A stretch of 64,000 nucleotides of DNA from Mediterraneibacter massiliensis. Its GTDB lineage: Bacteria; Bacillota; Clostridia; Lachnospirales; Lachnospiraceae. The translations under genes and the position numbers were made by a program. The notes below the pieces were generated by a model, which was not told the origin of the DNA, did no database searches, and saw nothing but the letters and a program-made list of their open reading frames with translations. The stretch lies in NCBI RefSeq assembly GCF_001487105.1, contig NZ_LN913000.1, positions 558,001 to 622,000 on the forward strand. Reading direction: 5' to 3'. The number at the start of each line of letters is the position of its first letter. Within the stretch, counting starts at the first letter, position 1. Shown piece after piece: positions 55,242 to 63,386 of the stretch.

Positions 55242-55955
55242 GTGATGAAATATGGGATTAGCCCGCTTTATCAGGTAATGGAACAGATAGAGTGTTATAT
55301 ATTAGAAAAAGGTTTAAAAAGCCACGATAAATTTCCGGGTGAAAGGAGATTGTGCGAGGAGTTTGACTGCAATAGGGTGACTCTGCGCAATGCCTTTGAA
55401 TGCTTGGAAAATGCCGGAAAAACATATAGCATACGAGGAATGGGAAACTATGTGGCAGAACAGAAAATAGAAATTTGTCTTACAGGGTATGATTCCTTTT
55501 ACCAACATCTTATGAAATTAGGGCAAAATCCATCTTTGGAGATTCTATCTGTAAAAAAGGAAGAAGTCTCGCAGAAGATTGCAAAACAGCTTTCAGTTAT
55601 ACCGGGAAGTTCCGTGTGGGAGACAAAGACGATCGTATTGCTTAACGATATACCAGTTGTATTTGAGACCAACTGGATATGTGCAGAGGAACATCCAAAG
55701 ATCGTAAGAGAGGATTTGGAAAAGAAAGAGATATATGAAGTTTATAGGGCGCAATACCACAAGGACTTAGAATATGGAAGTGAGATGATCGGAATTACCA
55801 GTGCGCAGACCGAAGAGGCGGAATATCTGGAAGTAAATGACAATGCCCCTTTGTTTTTCATACAGAAGATAGGAAGTACACAAGAGACGCCGGTCATTTA
55901 TTCGCAGGCAGTGGTAAGGCCGGATAAGATACAGTTTGTCAGTGTTTTGAAATAG
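55242..55955 (+). CDS. GntR family regulator with UTRA domain (1)
   Basis: 237 residues. GntR winged helix at about 5-72 (KFPGERRLCEEFDCNRVTLRNAFECLENAG), then a UTRA effector domain with FYQHLMKLGQ, VWETKTIVLLNDIPVVFETNWI and PLFFIQKIGSTQETPVIYSQAVVRPD. UTRA domains bind sugar phosphates or amino-sugar compounds. Probably autoregulated through the dyad just upstream. 15 bases ahead of a second GntR gene. Confidence 0.9.
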   Translation: MMKYGISPLYQVMEQIECYILEKGLKSHDKFPGERRLCEEFDCNRVTLRNAFECLENAGKTYSIRGMGNYVAEQKIEICLTGYDSFYQHLMKLGQNPSLEILSVKKEEVSQKIAKQLSVIPGSSVWETKTIVLLNDIPVVFETNWICAEEHPKIVREDLEKKEIYEVYRAQYHKDLEYGSEMIGITSAQTEEAEYLEVNDNAPLFFIQKIGSTQETPVIYSQAVVRPDKIQFVSVLK

Positions 55956-55970
55956 GAAGTGAGAAGAAAA

Positions 55971-56711
55971 GTGGAAGAAAAAGTAAAGCAGATCAATAAT
56001 CAGTCCCCCATACATATACAGGTCAGAGAGCAGATCCGGGAACAGATAGAGGAAGGTATCTACCAGCCGGGAGATGAGATGCCGTCGGAAATACAACTTG
56101 CAAAGGAGTATGGCATCAATCGTCTTACAGTTCACAATGCGATCACTGCGCTGGTGAATGAAGGACTGGTAAAGCGGATACAAGGGAAAGGTTTGTTTGT
56201 AGCAGGAAAATTAAAAGAAAGAAATTTAGGAGAACTTGGCGGTTTTACGCAGACTGTAAGAAAAGAAGAGGCATTCCCCGGACGAAAACTTTTGTTTCGG
56301 GAGGTGCGTCCTGCCGGTATCAAATACGCACGTCTCCTTGATATCGGCGAGGAAGAAGAGATCATTTATCTGCGCAGATTGTTTTTGACGAACAATGAAC
56401 CCTATTCAATCGAAGAGACATATATTCCTTTTGCAGTCTGCCCGGAATTAGAAAAAGTAGATATGACAGTTTTTTCTCTGTATGAGACATTGGAGTTTCA
56501 TGGAGTGATTCCGAAAAAGGCCAAGCAGAGCCTGTCTGTCACCATGCCGGCTGCGAAAGAAGCCAGACTTCTGAAAATAGGGCCAGATACGCCGGTGCTT
56601 TTGTTTGAATATACAAGTTATGATGAAAATGGAAAAAAAATAGAGTTTAATCGTTCTTATACAAGAAGCGACCGAAACAGACTGGTCGTGCATTATAAAC
56701 CAACAGTGTGA
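55971..56711 (+). CDS. GntR family regulator with UTRA domain (2)
   Basis: 246 residues from GTG 55971 (AGGAAGTGAG upstream); a GTG at 55959 is too close to that site. Winged helix at about 12-75 (DEMPSEIQLAKEYGINRLTVHNAITALVNEG), UTRA domain with FTQTVRKEE, EEEIIYLRRLFLTNNEPYSIEETYIP, VLLFEYTSYDENGKKIEFNRSYTRSD. A second, clearly different sensor in the same transcript, perhaps for another step of the downstream permease/enzyme set. Confidence 0.9.
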   Translation: MEEKVKQINNQSPIHIQVREQIREQIEEGIYQPGDEMPSEIQLAKEYGINRLTVHNAITALVNEGLVKRIQGKGLFVAGKLKERNLGELGGFTQTVRKEEAFPGRKLLFREVRPAGIKYARLLDIGEEEEIIYLRRLFLTNNEPYSIEETYIPFAVCPELEKVDMTVFSLYETLEFHGVIPKKAKQSLSVTMPAAKEARLLKIGPDTPVLLFEYTSYDENGKKIEFNRSYTRSDRNRLVVHYKPTV

Positions 56712-56798
56712 AAATACCTGTCACAAGGGGAATCATGTTTATTTTCAAAAGAAAGTGGGAAAAAACAAAAGAAAGGAGGCACAGTTTAATAGTCCAAC

Positions 56799-56862
56799 AC
56801 CAGAAGACTTCTAATTGAAAACATACGACGCCAATCATTTGTTTTAAAGATAGTCTTCCGGT
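56799..56862 (+). promoter_or_regulatory. Leader hairpin upstream of the APC permease gene
   Basis: ACCAGAAGACT (56799-56809) pairs with AGTCTTCCGGT (56852-56862) with one mismatch across a 42-base loop; no T-run follows. It lies in a 287-bp gap that holds no other gene and may be a cis-regulatory structure. Confidence 0.3.
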
Positions 56863-56998
56863 GGGATATTTCACAAAACACGGTTCTGAAAAGATCGTGT
56901 TCTGCTACTTTCTGCCTAAAAAGAAGATAAACATATCCATATAGTTACAGATGTACTAAGAAAATACATCGCTTATATTATACTAGGAGGATATGAAT

Positions 56999-58336
56999 AT
57001 GTCAAATCAGTTAAAACGAAAACTGGGATTATGGGCAACGATCGGGGTATCCATCGGTACGACGATCGGAGCCGGTATTTTTACTTCGATCAGCGAGGTG
57101 GCAGGAGCATCTGGCTCCGCACTGTATACGATCCTCGCATTCGCGATAGGCGGACTGATCATTATACCGCAGAATCTGATCTATGCAGAACTTGCAACTG
57201 CATATCCGGAAGATGGCGGTCATTATGTATATGTGAAACATGCAGGATGGAAGAAATTAGCGTTTTTGACCGGATGGGCGACCTTTTGGGCAAATGACCC
57301 GCCGGGAATTGCAGTGGTGGCATTGGCAACCGCACAATATGCAGCCTTTTTGGTGCCGATGAATGGACTGGCTGTAAAACTGGTCGCAGTGGCAGTTATC
57401 TTACTCTTTATGCTGATGCATGTGCGCTCCGTAGAAGCAGGAAGCAGAATGAATACGATCCTGACATTTGTTAAGATTTTGCCGTTTATCATCATCATTG
57501 GATGTGGTATTTTCTTCCTGAAAGGAGAGCTGATCACCGAACCGGCTGTAGCAGGCGCACCTGTCGGTATTATGGCTCTGCTGGCAGGAGTTTCAGCTAC
57601 GACCTGGTCGTATGATGGAATGAGTGCATGCTGTTATATGACAGGAGAGATCAAAGATCCGAAAAAGACGATGCCAAGAGCTTTGATCGGATCTGTTTTG
57701 ATCATCATCGTGCTGTATGTACTTTTGACAACGGTGATCACAGGCATTATACCTTTTGAGAAACTGGTGGAATCCACGGCTCCGCTGGCAGATGCAGCAG
57801 CAGGTCTTCCTTTGATCGGAGATTTTGCGGGAAGCTTTATAGCGATCGCGGGTATCATCGTGGTACTGGGAGCGACTTCTTCTGTTATCATGTTCCAGCC
57901 CAGACTGGAATATGCCATGGCAAAAGATGGTCTGTTCTTTAAAAGCTTTGGGAAAGTACATCCAAAATACAACACACCTTATTTCTCTATCATCGTACAA
58001 TGTATGCTGGCGATATTGATGGTCTTTGCTTCTAATATTTCAGATCTTCTGGGATACTTTACGGTCGTTTTATTACTGAAAAATACGATGGCCTTTGTTA
58101 CGATTTTTGTACATCGTAAGAAAGCAGACTATAATCCGTTATGGAAGGCTCCAGCTTGGAGATTTATGGCAGTCATTTCTATCCTGACGAGCCTGATCCT
58201 AGTAGTGTCCACATTTATGTGGTCTGCGCTGCAGAGTATCATTGCTGCTGTGATCGTTGTAGTGACCGGAATGCCTGCATACTATATCTGGACAAAAGCA
58301 AAAGAGAAAAACAGGGAGGCAGAGCAGGATGAGTAA
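56999..58336 (+). CDS. APC-superfamily amino acid permease
   Basis: 445 residues from ATG 56999, 8 bases after AGGAGG (an ATG 6 bases earlier is too close). Twelve membrane helices; the TM1 motif GVSIGTTIGAGIFTS and TM6-region GVSATTWSYDGMSACCYMTGEIKDPKKTMPRA are of the amino acid/polyamine/organocation type. Imports an amino acid or a sugar-amino acid compound; FrlA of fructoselysine operons belongs to this family. Its end overlaps the next gene by 8 bases. Confidence 0.92.
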   Translation: MSNQLKRKLGLWATIGVSIGTTIGAGIFTSISEVAGASGSALYTILAFAIGGLIIIPQNLIYAELATAYPEDGGHYVYVKHAGWKKLAFLTGWATFWANDPPGIAVVALATAQYAAFLVPMNGLAVKLVAVAVILLFMLMHVRSVEAGSRMNTILTFVKILPFIIIIGCGIFFLKGELITEPAVAGAPVGIMALLAGVSATTWSYDGMSACCYMTGEIKDPKKTMPRALIGSVLIIIVLYVLLTTVITGIIPFEKLVESTAPLADAAAGLPLIGDFAGSFIAIAGIIVVLGATSSVIMFQPRLEYAMAKDGLFFKSFGKVHPKYNTPYFSIIVQCMLAILMVFASNISDLLGYFTVVLLLKNTMAFVTIFVHRKKADYNPLWKAPAWRFMAVISILTSLILVVSTFMWSALQSIIAAVIVVVTGMPAYYIWTKAKEKNREAEQDE

Positions 58337-60269
58337 AGATATAAAAGAAACATTTGGTACAGAAAAGCCAATCATCGGTATGCTGCACTTAAAAGGAGAC
58401 AGTGACAAAGAAATACTTGACACAGCGGATAAAGAACTGAAACTTCTGCTGGAAAACGGTGCAGACTGTGTTTTGGTAGAGAATTATTTCGGCACTGTGC
58501 AGCAGGCAGAAATGGTTTTGAAATATGTCAGTGAAACATATCCAGATATTTGTTATGGGATCAATCTCCTTCACGATGACGCGCTTGGATTTGAACTGGC
58601 AGAAAAATACCATGCGAAGTTTATACAGCTGGATTCTGTTTCGGGACATTTATGCCCGGAAGAGGACGAAAAGTTTGGACGATTTATGACTGAGGCAAGG
58701 AAGAAGAGTACAGCTTTTGTGCTTGGAGGCGTAAGATTTAAATATCAGCCATATAGATCCGGACGTCGTCTGGATGAGGATCTGGCGATTGGAATGAAGC
58801 GATGTGATGCGATCGTGGTGACGGGAGATGCCACAGGACAGGAAACAAATTTGTCAAAGATCCGTACATTTCGCAGTATGATAGGAGAGTTTCCGCTGTT
58901 CGTAGGTGCGGGCATGACTCCCGGGAATGTTGCGGATCAGATGGAAATTGCAGACGGGGCGATCGTGGGAAGCTATTTTAAAGATACATATAAAGATACA
59001 GGTGATATATGCGCAGATCATGTGAAAGAATTTATGGATGAAGTAAAGGAAGCACGGAACAATTCTTTTCAAAAAGATATGCCAAAGATAAAAAATATAA
59101 GAGAATATTCCACTTATAAAGAGGAACTCTTTGCAGAAGAGACAGATCTTTCGGAATTTGTACAAAAAAATGCTCTTTCCGGAATGGAAGTGTTCATGGA
59201 CGATGTGATTTCCAGAGATCAGATGCTGTATACAGATGAGGCAGGAAAAGACGCTGTAGTAGAACAGTTGAGAGAAAAAGAAGTGAAAAGGATCCATTGT
59301 TCTTATTGGGCTTATCCGACCAGTTTTCTTACAAAGAATAATTTTACAGAGTTGGTGAAGCGGTTTGGAAGTCTGGATGCAGTGAAGGCATATTACGGAG
59401 ATCTGACAGGGGAGCACATGTACGAAAGATGGCTGCAGGAGTATGAGACAGCGAGTGCGTTAAATGCGCAGGCGTATACATTTCACCTGATCGATTATGC
59501 GCCGATCGACGGAAAATGGGAATTTACGATTCCAAGAGAAGAGATTTCCCAGGCAATGATCTATATGATCCAGGAACTCATAAATCGCTTGTTGGAGAGC
59601 GGACTTATGACGGAAAACTCTCCGCAGATAGAAGTGGAGAATGCAGGATGGGGATTAGAATACGGACTGCAGACAGCAGAAGATTTTGCGAAAATGTTCC
59701 ATCAGTTATATGATCCATTTGATAAAGTGAGGATTGGATGGGATATCAATCATCTGCTTCATGCAATCGGTTTTTCCGAGAAAGAGCAGCGTGCGGAATT
59801 TTTCCTGACCTATCCGGAAATGACGGAAGAAATGAGGGGGCTGGAGGATAAATATGGAAATATCCAGCAAGTGTTTGCGCAAAAATGGCTGGAGAAAAAT
59901 CTCTTTAACAGAAGTATCATCGACAAGATTGGCTCTATCCATCTGTCAGACTGTAAGATGAAGACAACAGCATATTTTAAAAATGGAATCCTGATCGGCA
60001 AATATAATGAGGTTATGCAAAGTATGGAAAATTGGGAGGATATGGAAGAATACGGAGTGGGGATCGTCCTGAAAGAATACGATTCACATGAGATCCTCTC
60101 AGAAGGTATTTTAAGCGGAGTGATCATAAGAACTTTGCTGGCAAGACTGCAGGAGATCAATCCGGACCTTGTAATCTTGCATGAATTAAAGAACAGCAAG
60201 GCGCAGATCCAGGCGTTGAAAAAACAAAGAGCTGAGTTGCGGGCAGATGAAGAGGAGGAAGAAGGATGA
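58329..60269 (+). CDS. BtpA/SgcQ domain fused to a xylose-isomerase-like TIM barrel
   Basis: 646 residues. About 1-250 is a BtpA/SgcQ-type (beta/alpha)8 domain: KPIIGMLHLKGD, GADCVLVENYFGT, CYGINLLHDD, DAIVVTGDATGQETNL and FVGAGMTPGNVADQMEIADGAIVGS. After a linker (about 250-290), residues 300-625 form a sugar-phosphate isomerase/epimerase-like barrel: IHCSYWAYPTSFL, MYERWLQEYETASALNAQ, VRIGWDINHLLHAI, IGSIHLSDCKM and LVILHELKNSKAQ, with acidic and His residues placed for a metal site. C-terminus is very acidic. The two domains are normally separate proteins. Confidence 0.85.
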   Translation: MSKDIKETFGTEKPIIGMLHLKGDSDKEILDTADKELKLLLENGADCVLVENYFGTVQQAEMVLKYVSETYPDICYGINLLHDDALGFELAEKYHAKFIQLDSVSGHLCPEEDEKFGRFMTEARKKSTAFVLGGVRFKYQPYRSGRRLDEDLAIGMKRCDAIVVTGDATGQETNLSKIRTFRSMIGEFPLFVGAGMTPGNVADQMEIADGAIVGSYFKDTYKDTGDICADHVKEFMDEVKEARNNSFQKDMPKIKNIREYSTYKEELFAEETDLSEFVQKNALSGMEVFMDDVISRDQMLYTDEAGKDAVVEQLREKEVKRIHCSYWAYPTSFLTKNNFTELVKRFGSLDAVKAYYGDLTGEHMYERWLQEYETASALNAQAYTFHLIDYAPIDGKWEFTIPREEISQAMIYMIQELINRLLESGLMTENSPQIEVENAGWGLEYGLQTAEDFAKMFHQLYDPFDKVRIGWDINHLLHAIGFSEKEQRAEFFLTYPEMTEEMRGLEDKYGNIQQVFAQKWLEKNLFNRSIIDKIGSIHLSDCKMKTTAYFKNGILIGKYNEVMQSMENWEDMEEYGVGIVLKEYDSHEILSEGILSGVIIRTLLARLQEINPDLVILHELKNSKAQIQALKKQRAELRADEEEEEG

Positions 60270-61183
60270 AATATATCGTAGCAGGTCCTACCATCGTCAA
60301 TGATATAGTGTTTGCAGACGGCAGTAAAAGTACGGGTCATCTGGGCGGTTCTATCTATTGTGTAGAGGGCGTCAAGATCTGGGAGGATGACTGTCTGTAC
60401 ATATCTAATGTAGGAAATGATTTTGAAAACTTTTATGGAGAATGGATGGAAAAAAACGGATGTTCTCTTGCAGGCCTGCAGTACATTCTGCCTCATACAC
60501 AGTATACAGAGCTTATATACGGAACGGAAGGGCTCCATTCAGAGGCTTCTATATATGGCGAACAAGAAGAAAAGGAAGTAGAAAAATTAGATATTATTTC
60601 AGCAGGAGTGATCGCCTCTTATTGTGATGACAAGACAAAAGGAATTTATATTGAAGCTTCAGAGACAAGCGGATTCTGGGAAGAATTGGGGCTGGTGCGC
60701 AGTCAAACACAGGCGAAGATCATGTGGGAGATCCCAACTTCAGCGGCTATGACAGAAAACCGTCATGAGAAGGTACTGGAATGTATAAAAAAGACGGATA
60801 TGTATTCGATCAATTATCCGGAAGCAAGATCTCTTTTCCATGTCGAGACAGAAGAGGAAGCCGTGCAGAAAATAAAAGAATTAAAAGTCCCCTGCTTCTT
60901 CCGGGTCGGCAGTAAAGGTTCTTATATGATCGCAGAAGGAAAAGCAGAATTTGCGGCAAGTCTGACAGTCGGACAGATCGTAGACCCGACCGGCTGTGGC
61001 AACTGTTCTACGGCAGCGGCTATGTATGGCTGGTGTGAAGGAAATTCTCTGTACCAGACCGCCGTGATGGCGAATATCTCTGCAGCGTATAACTTACTGC
61101 AGTACGGTCCACATCCCGCTATTACAAAAGAGGTGCAAGGACAGGCAAAGGCACTTCTAAAAGAAAAAATGCAGCAGAAATAG
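60266..61183 (+). CDS. PfkB-family carbohydrate kinase-like protein with altered active site
   Basis: 305 residues, overlapping the fusion gene by 4 bases (ATGA). Ribokinase-like fold: GGSIYCVEGVKIWEDDCLYISNVGNDF at the N-terminus and a C-terminal signature DPTGCGNCSTAAAMYGWCEG near 243, where active members read DTTGAGD. The catalytic base Asp is therefore Asn here, and the preceding Ala is Cys. It may be a poor kinase, use another base, or be a sugar-binding regulator. FrlD-type kinases occupy this position in frl operons. Confidence 0.85.
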   Translation: MKYIVAGPTIVNDIVFADGSKSTGHLGGSIYCVEGVKIWEDDCLYISNVGNDFENFYGEWMEKNGCSLAGLQYILPHTQYTELIYGTEGLHSEASIYGEQEEKEVEKLDIISAGVIASYCDDKTKGIYIEASETSGFWEELGLVRSQTQAKIMWEIPTSAAMTENRHEKVLECIKKTDMYSINYPEARSLFHVETEEEAVQKIKELKVPCFFRVGSKGSYMIAEGKAEFAASLTVGQIVDPTGCGNCSTAAAMYGWCEGNSLYQTAVMANISAAYNLLQYGPHPAITKEVQGQAKALLKEKMQQK

Positions 61184-61200
61184 AGAAAAGATCAGAACTA

Positions 61201-61239
61201 TCCCCTCCATGCCTTTCGGTATGCGAGGGGTGTTGTTTC
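61201..61239 (+). terminator. Terminator of the GntR/permease/fusion/kinase-like cluster
   Basis: CCCCTC-CATGCC pairs with GGTATG-CGAGGGG (one bulge) followed by TGTTGTTT. Confidence 0.75.
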
Positions 61240-61248
61240 GTTAACTTT

Positions 61249-61710
61249 CTATTTTATCGTGATCCATATCCAGTACAGGAGTCCCAGCGCCCAGCTGATC
61301 GTAATGCCGTATAGGATCACAGGACCTGCGATCGTGAAGATTTTACAGCCTATGCCGAATACCTGGCCTTCTTTTTTGTATTCAATAGCAGGAGCTGCCA
61401 CAGAATTGGCAAAGCCAGTAATAGGTACTAGGGCTCCGGCGCCGCCCCATTTTGCCAGGCGGGGATAAATACCTGTCCCTGTCAGGAGTACACTGATCAA
61501 GATAAGAAGCAGGGAGGTCCAGCTGCTGCAGTCATCTTTAGACAGATTCCGCAGTTCGCAATACTGGTAGATCACTTGTCCGATAAAACAGATCATACCG
61601 CCGGTGAAAAATGCTTTTATCATGTTTGACCATACGTTGTGGACGGGTGTTTTTTTCTTTACATATGCTTCATATTGTTTCTGCTGTTTCATTTTTTGTA
61701 CACGATCCAT
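61249..61710 (-). CDS. spoVAC: Stage V sporulation protein AC
   Basis: 153 residues. Basic N-terminus, then four or five membrane segments; ILYPRLAKWGGAGALVPITGFANSVAAPAIEYKKEGQVFGIG-type core is diagnostic of SpoVAC (PRLAKWGGAGALVPITG near 84, then FANSVAAPAIEY). Part of the dipicolinic acid channel in the spore inner membrane. AAAGGAGATG precedes the ATG. Here it is on the opposite strand from spoVAD, diverging from it. Confidence 0.93.
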   Translation of the reverse strand: MDRVQKMKQQKQYEAYVKKKTPVHNVWSNMIKAFFTGGMICFIGQVIYQYCELRNLSKDDCSSWTSLLLILISVLLTGTGIYPRLAKWGGAGALVPITGFANSVAAPAIEYKKEGQVFGIGCKIFTIAGPVILYGITISWALGLLYWIWITIK

Positions 61711-61847
61711 TAAAACATCTCCTTTTTTCTGTTAGTATTCTAAAAAAAAAGAAAAGTATACATAATACAGCAGATGTATATTTTCAGAGGAGCCTGGGAT
61801 AATAAAGAAGAAAAAAGTTGGAAGTACAGGAAAAGGTGAGGAGAATT

Positions 61848-62858
61848 ATGGGACAGATAAAAGGAAGCCAGAGTATTGCCTTTGCACAGGCCCCTTTTTT
61901 GATCAGCAGTGCATCAGTGGCTGGCAGCAAGGAAGCGGAGGGACCTCTTGGGAAGCTATTTGATATGGTGAATCAAGATGATTTATTCGGGGCACAGACA
62001 TGGGAGGAAGCAGAGAGCGCGATGCAAAAAGAAGCCTGTATCCTTGCTTTGGGAAAGGCGCATGTGGAGGCAGAACAGATCAGGTATTTGTATGGAGGCG
62101 ATCTGCTGCGACAGGGCATTGCGACATCCATGGGAGTGGAGGCGCTGCAGATCCCTATGTTTGGCTTGTATGGAGCTTGTTCAACATCAGGGGAGGCGCT
62201 GGCTTTGAGCGCAATGAGTGTTGCGGCTGGATATGGGGATTATATGTTGGCAGTTACGTCCAGCCATTTCGGGAGTGCGGAAAAAGAGTTCCGTTTCCCT
62301 CTGGGATATGCGAATCAAAGACCGTTGTCTGCTCATTGGACGGTCACAGGGAGCGGCGCTTTTCTTGTGGGCACACAAAAGAGTCATGTGAGGATCGCAG
62401 GCGTGACAGTAGGCAAGATCGTGGATTATGGACTGAAAGATTCGCAAAATATGGGAGCCTGCATGGCTCCGGCAGCAACAGATACGATCGTACAGAATAT
62501 GAAAGATTTTGAAAGAGAACCGGAGGATTATGACAAGATCATCACAGGAGATTTGGGATATGTAGGACAGTCTATTTTGTTTGATCTGGTCAAGGGAAAA
62601 GGATATGATATCCGGAAAAAACATATGGACTGCGGGATGACGATCTTTGATCAGGATACGCAGGATACCCATGCAGGTGGGAGCGGCTGCGGCTGTGCTG
62701 CGGTGACGTTGTCTTCTTTCATTCTTCCGAAAATAGAAAAGGGGGAATGGAGGCGTGTGCTGTTTGTGCCCACGGGCGCTTTGATGTCTACGGTGAGTTT
62801 CAATGAAGGGGCGAGCGTGCCGGGGATCGCACATGGGATCGTATTAGAACATTGTTGA
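61848..62858 (+). CDS. spoVAD: Stage V sporulation protein AD
   Basis: 336 residues from ATG 61848 (MGQIKGSQSIAFAQAPFLIS), after AAAAGGTGAGGAG; the upstream in-frame start is not supported. Thiolase-like fold with GACSTSGEALALSAM near 105 and DTHAGGSGCGCAAVTL near 270. Binds dipicolinic acid in the spore membrane. 15 bp ahead of spoVAE. Confidence 0.95.
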   Translation: MGQIKGSQSIAFAQAPFLISSASVAGSKEAEGPLGKLFDMVNQDDLFGAQTWEEAESAMQKEACILALGKAHVEAEQIRYLYGGDLLRQGIATSMGVEALQIPMFGLYGACSTSGEALALSAMSVAAGYGDYMLAVTSSHFGSAEKEFRFPLGYANQRPLSAHWTVTGSGAFLVGTQKSHVRIAGVTVGKIVDYGLKDSQNMGACMAPAATDTIVQNMKDFEREPEDYDKIITGDLGYVGQSILFDLVKGKGYDIRKKHMDCGMTIFDQDTQDTHAGGSGCGCAAVTLSSFILPKIEKGEWRRVLFVPTGALMSTVSFNEGASVPGIAHGIVLEHC

Positions 62859-62873
62859 GAAGGAGAGAAAAAC

Positions 62874-63230
62874 ATGGATTATGTAAAGGCGTTTTTAATA
62901 GGCGGTCTGATCTGTGCGGTCATACAGATCTTGCTGGACCGTACAAAATTGATGCCGGGGAGAGTGATGGTGCTTCTTGTATGTTCGGGAGCAATCTTAG
63001 GATTCTGCAATCTGTATGAACCATTTCTGGAGTTCGCGAAATCAGGCGCAAGTGTTCCCTTGCTCGGATTTGGGAATGTTTTATGGCAAGGTGTGAAGGA
63101 GGCGGTGGATAAATACGGCTTCATCGGGATATTTATGGGCGGCTTTAAGGCAAGCGCCGTAGGGATTTCAGCGGCGCTGGTTTTTGGCTATCTTGCTTCT
63201 TTTATATTTGAACCTAAAATGAAGAAGTGA
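62874..63230 (+). CDS. spoVAE: Stage V sporulation protein AE
   Basis: 118 residues, four membrane helices: MDYVKAFLIGGLICAVIQILLDRTKLMPGRVMV and SGASVPLLGFGNVLWQGVKEAVD are typical SpoVAE. Completes the SpoVAC-AD-AE unit for dipicolinic acid movement. GAAGGAGAG before the ATG. 156 bp separate it from the Na/Pi cotransporter. Confidence 0.95.
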   Translation: MDYVKAFLIGGLICAVIQILLDRTKLMPGRVMVLLVCSGAILGFCNLYEPFLEFAKSGASVPLLGFGNVLWQGVKEAVDKYGFIGIFMGGFKASAVGISAALVFGYLASFIFEPKMKK

Positions 63231-63386
63231 CGCGGTTATACAGGCACATGTAAAATATAAAGTAAATATGGTTGAAATATAAGTAAAATCTTGTTGTTTT
63301 TTGGGGATGATAATGGTATCGTAAATATGTACTATACTTTGATATGGTATGAAGGATAAAATGAGGGAATACCTTAGGAGGAAAAT

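Noticed and set aside
58854..60538. Two long antisense frames inside the BtpA fusion and PfkB-like genes
   Set aside because: They are Cys/Phe/Ile-rich shadows of well-supported genes and lack ribosome binding sites.
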